Source: Leptolyngbya sp. SIO4C5
GTDB taxonomy: Bacteria > Cyanobacteriota > Cyanobacteriia > Phormidesmidales > Phormidesmidaceae
Reading direction: 5' to 3'
NCBI GenBank assembly: GCA_010671965.1
Contig: JAAHIC010000321.1
Coordinates: 1 to 5,804 of the forward strand
Length of the DNA: 5,804 bases
In this document: positions 1-5,604 of the stretch, piece by piece
Position numbering within the stretch: the stretch's first letter is position 1
Layout: each line of letters begins with the position of its first letter
Position numbers and translations under genes: made by a program
The notes under the pieces: model-generated
What the model was told of the DNA's origin: nothing
Databases searched by the model: none
Seen by the model: only the letters and a program-made list of their open reading frames with translations

Positions 1-1
1 T

Positions 2-21
2 GCCAGGGACGTATCCCTGGC
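2..21 (-). terminator. Hairpin downstream of rplY, candidate terminator
   Basis: A perfect 8-bp inverted repeat (GCCAGGGA / TCCCTGGC) encloses the 4-nt loop CGTA. It lies about 31 nt beyond the rplY stop codon when read on the minus strand, where a transcript end for a purA-rplY unit would be expected. Any U-tract on the minus strand would fall beyond position 1 and cannot be seen. On the plus strand the hairpin is followed by CTAGCTCG, so it is not a canonical terminator in that direction. It could equally be the operator or terminator of an unseen neighbouring gene. Confidence 0.45.
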
Positions 22-52
22 CTAGCTCGTTAGCCTGTAGAGAAGCTAGCGT

Positions 53-727
53 CTACGCTTCGGGGCTAGCGGCTTCATCCTCGGCTTCACTCTCAGCATC
101 GGCTGTAGCAGCCTCAGGGTTGAGAGCCAAATCAACCAAATCAGGTTCTTCGGCGGGTTCTTCGCTCACGGTCGGCGCTAGCACCGTGACGACTGATTTT
201 TCTGGATCCGCGACCGCCGTTACGCCCTTGGGCAGAACCAGATCGCCCACCCGGAGAATGTCGCCCACATTCAGACCAGAAACGTCAATCTCAATGGTTT
301 CAGGAATTGAGTCAGGCGGGCACTTGATGGCCAGATCGTTAATTAAGGTATCTAGGGTACCGCCATCTTGGGTCACACCTGCGGCTTCGCCGGTGTAGCT
401 GAGGGGCACCACAACTTCTACTTCATCCTGGGCCGCGATCGAGAAGAAGCTGATGTGATTAACGATATTTTTCCAAGGATGAGTCTGCACCTCGCGCAGC
501 AGGGCTTTGCCACTCCAGGAAATATCGGGTACTTTGACCGTTACCAACGTGTTATTGACAGCGGCGTAGCGCAGCAGCGTCTCTGCTTCTTTGGCATCTA
601 CGGTGAGGGCTACAGATTCAGCCCCCTTGTGACCATAGAGGACGGCAGGTAAACGGCCTTGCCGCCGAATCGCCTTAGGCTTTTGCGAAAAGTCGCGCTG
701 TTGGCATTGAATTGACAGATCATCCAT
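53..727 (-). CDS. rplY: 50S ribosomal protein L25/general stress protein Ctc
   Basis: This is the 5S rRNA-binding protein of the large ribosomal subunit, in its long two-domain (Ctc/TL5) form. The 224-residue product has the N-terminal L25 beta-barrel at about residues 1-95, with the family signature RRQGRLPAVLYGHKGAES near 21-38 and ALLREVQTHPW at 75-85. The C-terminal TL5-type domain is at about 100-185 (GGTLDTLINDL, IPETIEIDVSGL, LPKGVTAVADPE). Residues 187-224 form a low-complexity tail with 14 acidic and no basic residues. This tail is probably disordered and is longer than the minimal family length. The ATG at 727-725 has only a weak GAG eight nt upstream; the next ATG would remove the conserved N-terminus. 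The gene follows purA by 70 nt on the same strand, and I see no convincing promoter between them, so cotranscription is likely. Identity is well supported; the tail's role is unknown. Confidence 0.95.
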   Translation of the reverse strand: MDDLSIQCQQRDFSQKPKAIRRQGRLPAVLYGHKGAESVALTVDAKEAETLLRYAAVNNTLVTVKVPDISWSGKALLREVQTHPWKNIVNHISFFSIAAQDEVEVVVPLSYTGEAAGVTQDGGTLDTLINDLAIKCPPDSIPETIEIDVSGLNVGDILRVGDLVLPKGVTAVADPEKSVVTVLAPTVSEEPAEEPDLVDLALNPEAATADAESEAEDEAASPEA

Positions 728-797
728 GAGAATTACTCGCGTTTTTTAGAGAAGTGGTAAACAAAGTTGAATCGGTTGGCAAATCAAGGGCGATCGC

Positions 798-2132
798 CTA
801 AGCCACCTGGGGCGTACCATTTTCAAACAGCAGCGCTCGTTTGGGGCCGTGAATCGGATCTTCCACAATAATGGTCTGATCGCGGCTAGCTCCCAAAGAC
901 ACAATGGCAATAGGCACTTCCATCAGCTCTGCCAAAAACTTGAGATAGGCCAGCGCCTGCTGGGGCAAATCTTCTAGAGAGCGGCAGTTGGCTGTTGACT
1001 GCTTCCATCCCGGTAGGGTTTTGTAAACGGGCTGGGACTGGGCGAGCTGACGGGCACTGACCGGGAAATCGCGGCGCTGCTGTCCGTCAATCTCATAGGC
1101 GACGCAGACCTGAATTTCATCTAGCTCATCTAGCACGTCAAGCTTGGTAATCGCCAGACAGTCTAGGCCATTAATCCGCACTGCGTAGCGACCAATTACG
1201 GCATCAAACCAGCCGCAGCGCCGCTTGCGCCCGGTGGTGGTGCCAAACTCCGCGCCGCGATCGCAGAGGATCTGTCCCATCTCGCCGTGCAGCTCCGTAG
1301 GAAAAGGCCCTTCTCCCACCCGTGTTGTGTAGGCTTTAGCGACGCCAATGACGCGATCGATCATAGTTGGCCCCACGCCGGAACCAATACAGGCTCCACC
1401 CGCCACCGGATTAGAGGAAGTCACGTAGGGATAAGTGCCGTGATCGAGATCCAGCAGCGTTCCCTGCGCCCCTTCAAACAAGATGTTCTTGCGCTTTTGA
1501 ATGGCGTTGTAAATCAGCAGAGAGCTATCGACCACATGAGGCCGCAGCCGCTCAGCATACTGGACATATTCGTCAAAAACGGCCTGTGGCTCTAAAGGCG
1601 GCAGATTGTAGAGCTTTTCTAAAACAATGTTTTTATAGTTAATCGTCCACTCTAGCTGCTCCCGAAAAGAGGCAGCATCCATCAGATCGATCACGCGCAG
1701 GCCCGTGCGCTCAGACTTGTCGGCATAGGTAGGGCCGATGCCCCGCTTGGTAGTGCCAATTTTCTGATTTCCCCGGCTCTCTTCCGCCGCCTGATCTAAC
1801 AGCCGATGGTACGGCATCGTGACGTGGGCAGTTTCAGAAATAAATAGGTTTTTCGTCGAGATGCCAAGCTGCTCTAGCTTGTCCAGCTCGGCAATCAGCG
1901 CCTTGGGGTCAATGACGGTGCCGCTGCCAATCACGCACTGAGTTTCTGGATACAGAATGCCAGAGGGCGTCAGGTGTAGCTTAAAGGTCTGATCTTTAAC
2001 TACAACGGTATGGCCGGCGTTGACGCCGCCCTGGTAGCGCACCACGACATCCGCCGAATTGCTGAGTAGGTCAGTAATTTTGCCTTTGCCCTCATCGCCC
2101 CACTGGGCGCCGATCACGATAACGTTTGCCAA
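798..2132 (-). CDS. purA: Adenylosuccinate synthetase (IMP-aspartate ligase)
   Basis: PurA makes adenylosuccinate from IMP, aspartate and GTP, the first committed step to AMP, in the cytoplasm. The 444-residue product is full length and has every family landmark. These are the phosphate-binding loop WGDEGKGK at 11-18 (D13 and K16 catalytic in the family), NAGHT with catalytic H41, the IMP-binding stretch [15 protein letters not shown] at 126-140, [14 protein letters not shown] at 219-232, [10 protein letters not shown] at 271-280, [13 protein letters not shown] at 298-310 and the guanine-recognition TKLDVLD at 329-335. The start is TTG (minus strand, 2132-2130). An in-frame TAA lies only two codons upstream, and the next possible start would cut into the conserved first strand, so TTG is effectively forced. 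No Shine-Dalgarno sequence precedes it. A good promoter sits about 35-65 nt upstream. The stop codon abuts a HIP1 palindrome. The gene is divergent from the adenosine deaminase-like gene and upstream of rplY. Confidence 0.97.
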   Translation of the reverse strand: MANVIVIGAQWGDEGKGKITDLLSNSADVVVRYQGGVNAGHTVVVKDQTFKLHLTPSGILYPETQCVIGSGTVIDPKALIAELDKLEQLGISTKNLFISETAHVTMPYHRLLDQAAEESRGNQKIGTTKRGIGPTYADKSERTGLRVIDLMDAASFREQLEWTINYKNIVLEKLYNLPPLEPQAVFDEYVQYAERLRPHVVDSSLLIYNAIQKRKNILFEGAQGTLLDLDHGTYPYVTSSNPVAGGACIGSGVGPTMIDRVIGVAKAYTTRVGEGPFPTELHGEMGQILCDRGAEFGTTTGRKRRCGWFDAVIGRYAVRINGLDCLAITKLDVLDELDEIQVCVAYEIDGQQRRDFPVSARQLAQSQPVYKTLPGWKQSTANCRSLEDLPQQALAYLKFLAELMEVPIAIVSLGASRDQTIIVEDPIHGPKRALLFENGTPQVA

Positions 2133-2167
2133 GAGATTTTAAGGAGCTAGCGTTCACACAAATCACC

Positions 2168-2197
2168 ATTATCGGTAGTGGAAGTGATCTTCGTCAA
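2168..2197 (-). promoter_or_regulatory. Sigma-70-type promoter of purA(-rplY)
   Basis: Reading the minus strand, TTGACG (2197-2192, five of six matches to the -35 consensus) is followed after 18 nt by GATAAT (2173-2168, five of six matches to the -10 consensus). Transcription should begin near 2161, giving a leader of about 29 nt before the TTG start of purA. The -35 hexamer is also one arm of a 6-bp inverted repeat, CGTCAA / TTGACG, at 2192-2212 with a 9-nt loop. This could be a repressor site but could easily arise by chance. The promoter is inferred from sequence only. Confidence 0.65.
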
Positions 2198-2258
2198 CTT
2201 ATTTTTTTGACGTTGCCAGGCGATCGCGGCTGAGGTCTGAGGCTTAAGAAATTAGGCC

Positions 2259-2284
2259 AAATCTGCCGCCAAGCAGCCAGATTT
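2259..2284. repeat. Inverted repeat in the purA/add divergent region
   Basis: The 7-bp arms AAATCTG (2259-2265) and CAGATTT (2278-2284) are perfectly complementary and separated by 12 nt. The repeat lies between the predicted purA promoter and the start of the deaminase gene, so it would sit outside the purA transcript and could act on DNA as an operator for either gene. A 7-bp repeat in 220 nt is not very improbable by chance, so this is only a candidate. A nearby short direct repeat, CTGAGG at 2230-2235 and again at 2237-2242, is noted for completeness. Confidence 0.3.
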
Positions 2285-2286
2285 AC

Positions 2287-2315
2287 GCTACAACAGATAA
2301 ATTACTCTTTATATT
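2287..2315 (+). promoter_or_regulatory. Weak candidate promoter for the deaminase gene
   Basis: TATATT at 2310-2315 matches the -10 consensus at five of six positions. It sits in a strongly AT-rich stretch 36 nt before the ATG, so transcription would start near 2322. The -35 region 17 nt upstream (GCTACA, 2287-2292) matches only three of six positions. The placement is sensible, but the evidence rests mainly on the -10 element. If real, the promoter may need an activator. Confidence 0.3.
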
Positions 2316-2340
2316 TTTTAACTTTATTCTGACTTTTACC

Positions 2341-2349
2341 GAGGTGATC
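2341..2349 (+). promoter_or_regulatory. Very strong Shine-Dalgarno site of the deaminase gene
   Basis: GAGGTGATC is an uninterrupted nine-base complement to the usual bacterial 16S rRNA 3' end (GATCACCTC). The GAGG core is seven nt from the ATG at 2352, which settles that start codon. The neighbouring purA and aspS genes have no recognisable site, so the contrast within one locus is marked. Confidence 0.85.
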
Positions 2350-2351
2350 TT

Positions 2352-3431
2352 ATGACACTTTATGCTGAGCTACACCGTCACCTGGGCGGTTCGGTGGTAC
2401 CCCGCATTCTCTGGCGCTATTTCCAGCGCAATCGGCCTGATATTTCGGGGCGCTTTGGCGGGTATGACGAGTTTGAGCACTTTTACACCCGTCCCCGTAA
2501 GACCCTAGAAGAATATTTGGAGCTGCACACGCTGGTGGAAAGCGTTCAGACTCAAGAGGCGCTGCCTTACTTTATTTATCGGCTGATTCGTGGGGCCTAC
2601 ATTTTTGAGAATTTAGCCTATTTGGAGCTGCGCTATACGCCCTATCTGCGGACGCCGGAGCATTTACCTCAGTCTCAGCGGATTGAAAAGATGGCGGAGA
2701 TTGTGGAAACTGTGGGCCGCGCTAGCCAGCAGACGGAGTATCCGGTGGTGACGCGGCAGATTCTCTGTATGCACTCCAAGCTGCCCTATGAGGTGAACCG
2801 CGCCATTGTCGATTTGGCAGCCCAATATCCTGACTACATTTGTGCCGTTGACCTAGCCGGCGGAGACGCTCAATACCGCGATCGCCTAGAGGAAATCATT
2901 GGTCTCTATGCCCACGCGCAGTCTTTAGGCATTAAGACAACCGGCCATCTCTATGAAACCACCGATGGCTGCTACCCGGAGCTGCTGCCCTACCTGATGC
3001 GGATTGGCCACGGCATTCAGATTCCGCTGCGGCACCCGGAGCTGCTGCCGGAAGTAGCGGCACGGGGACAGTGTTTGGAAATTTGCCCCACGACTTATTT
3101 AAAGACAGGCACCCTGCAAGAGATTCGCCAGCTCAAGCCTGTGTTTGATCGCTGCTTTGATGCCGGGGTAGACATTGCCATCTGCACGGACAACGCCGGT
3201 TTGCATAACGTGCGGCTGCCTTTTGAGTACGAAACCCTTTTAACCCAGGACGTGATCGGCTTTGACGGCCTGCAGGCTTGTCAAGAAGCCGCCTTCCGCC
3301 ATGCCTTCGCCTGGCCCCACAACCGCCAGCCCGCCTCTATGCTCTCAGAACTGCTAGAGCGTCCCTGCCTGCCCCATCCCCAAGACGAAACCGCTGAGCC
3401 GGGACTGCTTAGCCAAACTTGGTTTCAGTAG
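2352..3431 (+). CDS. add: Adenosine deaminase family protein
   Basis: This is a member of the metal-dependent adenosine deaminase family (amidohydrolase TIM barrel). Classical members convert adenosine to inosine in the cytoplasm. The 359-residue protein has the family's metal and catalytic positions in order: H8-R-H10 in ELHRHLGGS, D167 in VDLAGGD, the H199-x-x-E202 motif (GHLYE, in place of HAGE), H220 in IGHG, and D280 in CTDNAG. It departs from classical enzymes at three points. HLDG is HLGG, the CPxSN motif reads CPTTY at 245-249, and the second aspartate of the TDD pair, which contacts the purine ring in classical enzymes, is N281. Metal binding and hydrolysis should be intact, but the substrate may differ (another purine nucleoside, an N6-modified form, or a nucleotide). 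The start is set by a nine-base Shine-Dalgarno match. The gene is divergent from purA, which fits purine interconversion. The stop codon overlaps a HIP1 palindrome. The symbol is given by family, not proven substrate. Confidence 0.85.
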   Translation: MTLYAELHRHLGGSVVPRILWRYFQRNRPDISGRFGGYDEFEHFYTRPRKTLEEYLELHTLVESVQTQEALPYFIYRLIRGAYIFENLAYLELRYTPYLRTPEHLPQSQRIEKMAEIVETVGRASQQTEYPVVTRQILCMHSKLPYEVNRAIVDLAAQYPDYICAVDLAGGDAQYRDRLEEIIGLYAHAQSLGIKTTGHLYETTDGCYPELLPYLMRIGHGIQIPLRHPELLPEVAARGQCLEICPTTYLKTGTLQEIRQLKPVFDRCFDAGVDIAICTDNAGLHNVRLPFEYETLLTQDVIGFDGLQACQEAAFRHAFAWPHNRQPASMLSELLERPCLPHPQDETAEPGLLSQTWFQ

Positions 3432-3453
3432 CGATCGCGGGTTCTAGCAGGGC

Positions 3454-3480
3454 TTTGCCTGTTGTTGAGTCGCAGGCAAA
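3454..3480 (+). repeat. Stem-loop just downstream of the deaminase gene
   Basis: The 8-bp arms TTTGCCTG (3454-3461) and CAGGCAAA (3473-3480) pair perfectly around an 11-nt loop. The structure begins 22 nt after the stop codon of the deaminase gene. It is not followed by a U-tract on either strand. It would lie in the 3' untranslated region of the deaminase mRNA, where it may protect the transcript end or act together with the next hairpin. Confidence 0.5.
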
Positions 3481-3505
3481 TAGTCCCGTCGCGGCTGAAT
3501 CTAGC

Positions 3506-3536
3506 TAAGGGTGTTGCCACCCGGCAGACACCCTTA
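3506..3536 (+). terminator. Strong hairpin between add and aspS, non-canonical terminator
   Basis: The arms TAAGGGTGT (3506-3514) and ACACCCTTA (3528-3536) form 9 perfect pairs. After one bulged G (3527), four more pairs TGCC / GGCA close on the tetraloop ACCC. This is the most stable-looking structure in the spacer and lies between the deaminase stop codon and the aspS promoter, where a terminator is expected. On the plus strand it is followed by AAAAAAC and not by a U-run, so classical intrinsic termination is not shown. It may be a U-tract-free terminator or an mRNA 3'-end stabiliser. Confidence 0.5.
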
Positions 3537-3545
3537 AAAAACATT

Positions 3546-3573
3546 TTGAACGGTTAAGCAATGCTGCCATAAT
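3546..3573 (+). promoter_or_regulatory. Extended -10 promoter of aspS
   Basis: TTGAAC (3546-3551, four of six to the -35 consensus) is followed after 16 nt by CATAAT (3568-3573, five of six to the -10 consensus). The -10 is directly preceded by TGC, giving an extended -10 (TGn) element. Transcription should start near 3580, about 32 nt before the aspS ATG. The -35 lies 9 nt beyond the preceding hairpin, consistent with aspS being its own transcription unit. Confidence 0.6.
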
Positions 3574-3611
3574 GAAAAAGTTTTGATATTTTAGCGAAGC
3601 CAGTCAGCGCC

Positions 3612-5405
3612 ATGCGAACCCACTATTGCGGTCATCTGCGAGCAGAACACATAGGAGAAACCGTCACTCTGTTCGGTTGGGTCGATCGTCGCCGCGATCA
3701 TGGGGGCGTCATTTTTCTAGACCTGCGCGATCGCAGCGGCATTGTCCAAATTGTCAGCGATCCGGAGCGTACGCCTGACTCCTATCCCTTGGCCGAGCAG
3801 CTTCGCAATGAGTATGTGGTGAAAGTGGTGGGCCGGGTAAGCCAGCGACCGCCAGAGTCCCTCAACCCCAAGCTCCCTACCGGACAGGTTGAGATCTATG
3901 CCGATCAAATTGAGCTGCTGAACGAAGTGCGCAAGCAGATGCCCTTCCAGGTTTCCACCACCGATCAGGAGCCTGTGCGGGAAGAACTGCGGCTGCGCTA
4001 TCGCTATCTCGATTTGCGGCGAGAGCGCATGAGCCAAAACCTGCAGCTGCGCCATCAGGTGAACCAGGCAATTCGCCGCTTTTTAGAAGATCAGGAAGGC
4101 TTCATTGAAGTTGAGACGCCGATTCTGACGCGATCGACGCCGGAGGGAGCACGGGATTACCTAGTTCCCTCACGGGTTAACCCTAGCGAGTGGTACGCCC
4201 TGCCCCAGTCGCCTCAGCTCTTTAAGCAACTGCTGATGGTTTCAGGGGTCGATCGCTACTATCAAATTGCCCGTTGCTTCCGGGACGAAGACCTGCGGGC
4301 CGACCGCCAGCCGGAGTTTACCCAGCTTGACATGGAGATGAGCTTCATGAGTCAGGCAGAAATTCTAGAGCTGAATGAGCGGTTAGTCTGCCACATTCTC
4401 AAAACGGTCAAAGGCATTGAAGTGCCTCAGCCTTTTCCGCGCCTCACCTACGCCGAGGCGATGGATCGCTATGGGACGGATAAGCCCGATACCCGCTACG
4501 GGTTAGAGCTGGTTGATGTCTCTGATTTGGTGGCTGATTCCGGGTTTAAAGTCTTCTCTGGCGCAGTGAAAAACGGCGGCTTGGTGAAAGTGCTGCCCAT
4601 TCCCAACGGCAATGACACGATTTCCAACGTGCGGATCAAGCCGGGGGGCGACCTGTTTAAGATTGCGGCTGAGGCTGGGGCTAAGGGATTGGCCTATATT
4701 CGCGTGCGCGGTGGCGATATTGACACCATTGGCGCAATCAAAGACAATCTCACGGCTGAGCGCAAGCAGCAGATTCTAGAGCGCACCGGCGCCCAGGACG
4801 GACACCTGCTGCTGTTCTGCGCTGACGCGGTAGAGGTGGTAAATCCGACGCTGGATCGGCTGCGACAGGCGATCGCGCAGGAAATGCAGCTTATTCCCGC
4901 TGACCAGATTAATCTACTGTGGGTGACGGAGTTTCCCATGTTTGAGTGGAACGCCGACGAAAAGCGGTTGGAGGCGCTGCACCATCCCTTCACTGCTCCC
5001 TACCCGGAAGATGCAGCCGATTTAAAAACGGCGCGGGCACAGGCTTACGATTTGGTCTACAACGGCTATGAGGTGGGCGGCGGTAGCCTGCGAATCTACC
5101 AGCCGGATCTGCAGCAGCAGGTATTTGAGGCAATTGGCCTGTCGGAAGCGGAAACATACGATAAGTTTGGCTTCCTGCTAGAGGCGTTTGAGTACGGTAC
5201 ACCGCCCCACGGCGGCATTGCCTACGGTCTCGATCGCCTTGTGATGCTGCTGGCTGGAGAAGACTCGATTCGCGACGCGATCGCCTTTCCTAAGACCCAG
5301 CAGGCCCGCTGCCTACTCACAGATGCTCCGTCCAAGGTGGATAACCAGCAGCTTAAAGAATTGCAGGTCGCCTCGACCTATAAGCCAAAACCGAAAGAGT
5401 CATAG
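3612..5405 (+). CDS. aspS: Aspartate-tRNA ligase (AspRS), bacterial type
   Basis: This class II aminoacyl-tRNA synthetase charges tRNA with aspartate in the cytoplasm. The 597-residue product has the complete bacterial architecture. The N-terminal OB-fold anticodon-binding domain (about 1-105) contains [19 protein letters not shown]. The catalytic core follows, with motif 1 ([20 protein letters not shown], 164-183), the flipping-loop region and motif 2 ([19 protein letters not shown], 220-238). The bacterial GAD insertion spans about 285-420, and the C-terminal motif 3 is [15 protein letters not shown] at 535-549. Residue 30 is histidine (RRRDHGG), the state reported for non-discriminating AspRS such as that of Pseudomonas, whereas E. 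coli has leucine. The enzyme might therefore also charge tRNA-Asn, but that is inference. The ATG start gives the family's usual N-terminus (MRTHYCG). No Shine-Dalgarno sequence precedes it. An extended -10 promoter lies upstream, so the gene is probably transcribed on its own. Confidence 0.97.
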   Translation: MRTHYCGHLRAEHIGETVTLFGWVDRRRDHGGVIFLDLRDRSGIVQIVSDPERTPDSYPLAEQLRNEYVVKVVGRVSQRPPESLNPKLPTGQVEIYADQIELLNEVRKQMPFQVSTTDQEPVREELRLRYRYLDLRRERMSQNLQLRHQVNQAIRRFLEDQEGFIEVETPILTRSTPEGARDYLVPSRVNPSEWYALPQSPQLFKQLLMVSGVDRYYQIARCFRDEDLRADRQPEFTQLDMEMSFMSQAEILELNERLVCHILKTVKGIEVPQPFPRLTYAEAMDRYGTDKPDTRYGLELVDVSDLVADSGFKVFSGAVKNGGLVKVLPIPNGNDTISNVRIKPGGDLFKIAAEAGAKGLAYIRVRGGDIDTIGAIKDNLTAERKQQILERTGAQDGHLLLFCADAVEVVNPTLDRLRQAIAQEMQLIPADQINLLWVTEFPMFEWNADEKRLEALHHPFTAPYPEDAADLKTARAQAYDLVYNGYEVGGGSLRIYQPDLQQQVFEAIGLSEAETYDKFGFLLEAFEYGTPPHGGIAYGLDRLVMLLAGEDSIRDAIAFPKTQQARCLLTDAPSKVDNQQLKELQVASTYKPKPKES

Positions 5406-5450
5406 CCGTCAGCAGAAATGGGGGCATTGTCGCCGCGACCTTAGCTTAAT

Positions 5451-5465
5451 GCTGCTGGTGGCAGC
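5451..5465 (+). terminator. Short hairpin after aspS, weak candidate terminator
   Basis: GCTGC (5451-5455) and GCAGC (5461-5465) can pair around TGGTG, about 45 nt past the aspS stop codon, and are followed by the T-enriched but interrupted GCTTTGTTTG. A 5-bp stem with a broken T-tract is weak evidence. Apart from this, 5406-5593 shows no convincing promoter or recognisable gene, although one reading frame is open through it (see the response regulator entry). Confidence 0.25.
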
Positions 5466-5593
5466 GCTTTGTTTGGGCATGATCCCAGAGCAAGGTGGTG
5501 GAGCTGAGTTAGGTTTAAATCTTTTACCAAAAACTGTTGTTCGCTGGGCGCAGATTGGGAAAACTGAAGGACAAATGCTTCTTGGCTTACCCC

Positions 5594-5598
5594 AAGGT
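5594..5598 (+). promoter_or_regulatory. Ribosome binding site deciding the response regulator start
   Basis: AAGGT lies six nt before the ATG at 5605 and nine before the overlapping ATG at 5608. Among the in-frame start options (5449, 5479, 5575, 5605, 5608) this is the only site with a sensible spacing. The ATG at 5575 has AAGGA only three nt upstream, and 5449 has none. Confidence 0.5.
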
Positions 5599-5604
5599 CA
5601 AAAA

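Larger units (their letters stand above)
790..5284. repeat. HIP1 palindromes (GCGATCGC), eight dispersed copies
   Basis: The octamer GCGATCGC is found at 790-797, 1257-1264, 2220-2227, 2878-2885, 3431-3438, 3727-3734, 4869-4876 and 5277-5284. This is the highly iterated palindrome known from many cyanobacterial genomes. Five copies lie fully within genes, two touch a stop codon (purA and the deaminase), and one is in the divergent intergenic region. They are short dispersed sites, not a continuous repeat across the span given here. Confidence 0.9.

Noticed and set aside
120..652. Plus-strand open frames of 92 and 94 codons within rplY
   Set aside because: They are antisense to the well-supported L25 gene, and the first is low-complexity Ser/Thr-rich sequence typical of a shadow frame.
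728..797. A separate promoter for rplY in the 70-nt gap after purA
   Set aside because: The minus strand shows TTGATT and TCTAAA-like hexamers but not at compatible spacing; cotranscription with purA is the simpler reading.
1287..1595. Plus-strand 102-codon open frame within purA
   Set aside because: It lies opposite strongly conserved PurA motifs and its translation resembles no known family.
2141..2151. AAGGAG on the plus strand at 2141-2146 as a ribosome binding site
   Set aside because: No ATG, GTG or TTG follows at suitable spacing; on the minus strand it reads CTCCTT, which is not an SD.
2207..2235. Plus-strand TTGACG at 2207-2212 as a -35 for the deaminase gene
   Set aside because: No acceptable -10 hexamer occurs 16-18 nt downstream (the sequence there is GCTGAGGT), and the site is 140 nt from the start codon.
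2133..2351. NtcA-type site (GTA-N8-TAC) in the divergent region
   Set aside because: GTA at 2176-2178 is not followed by TAC at the required spacing, and no other match was seen.
3717..4071. Minus-strand open frames of 112 and 64 codons inside aspS
   Set aside because: They are antisense shadows of the conserved AspRS coding sequence, with no family resemblance or start signal.
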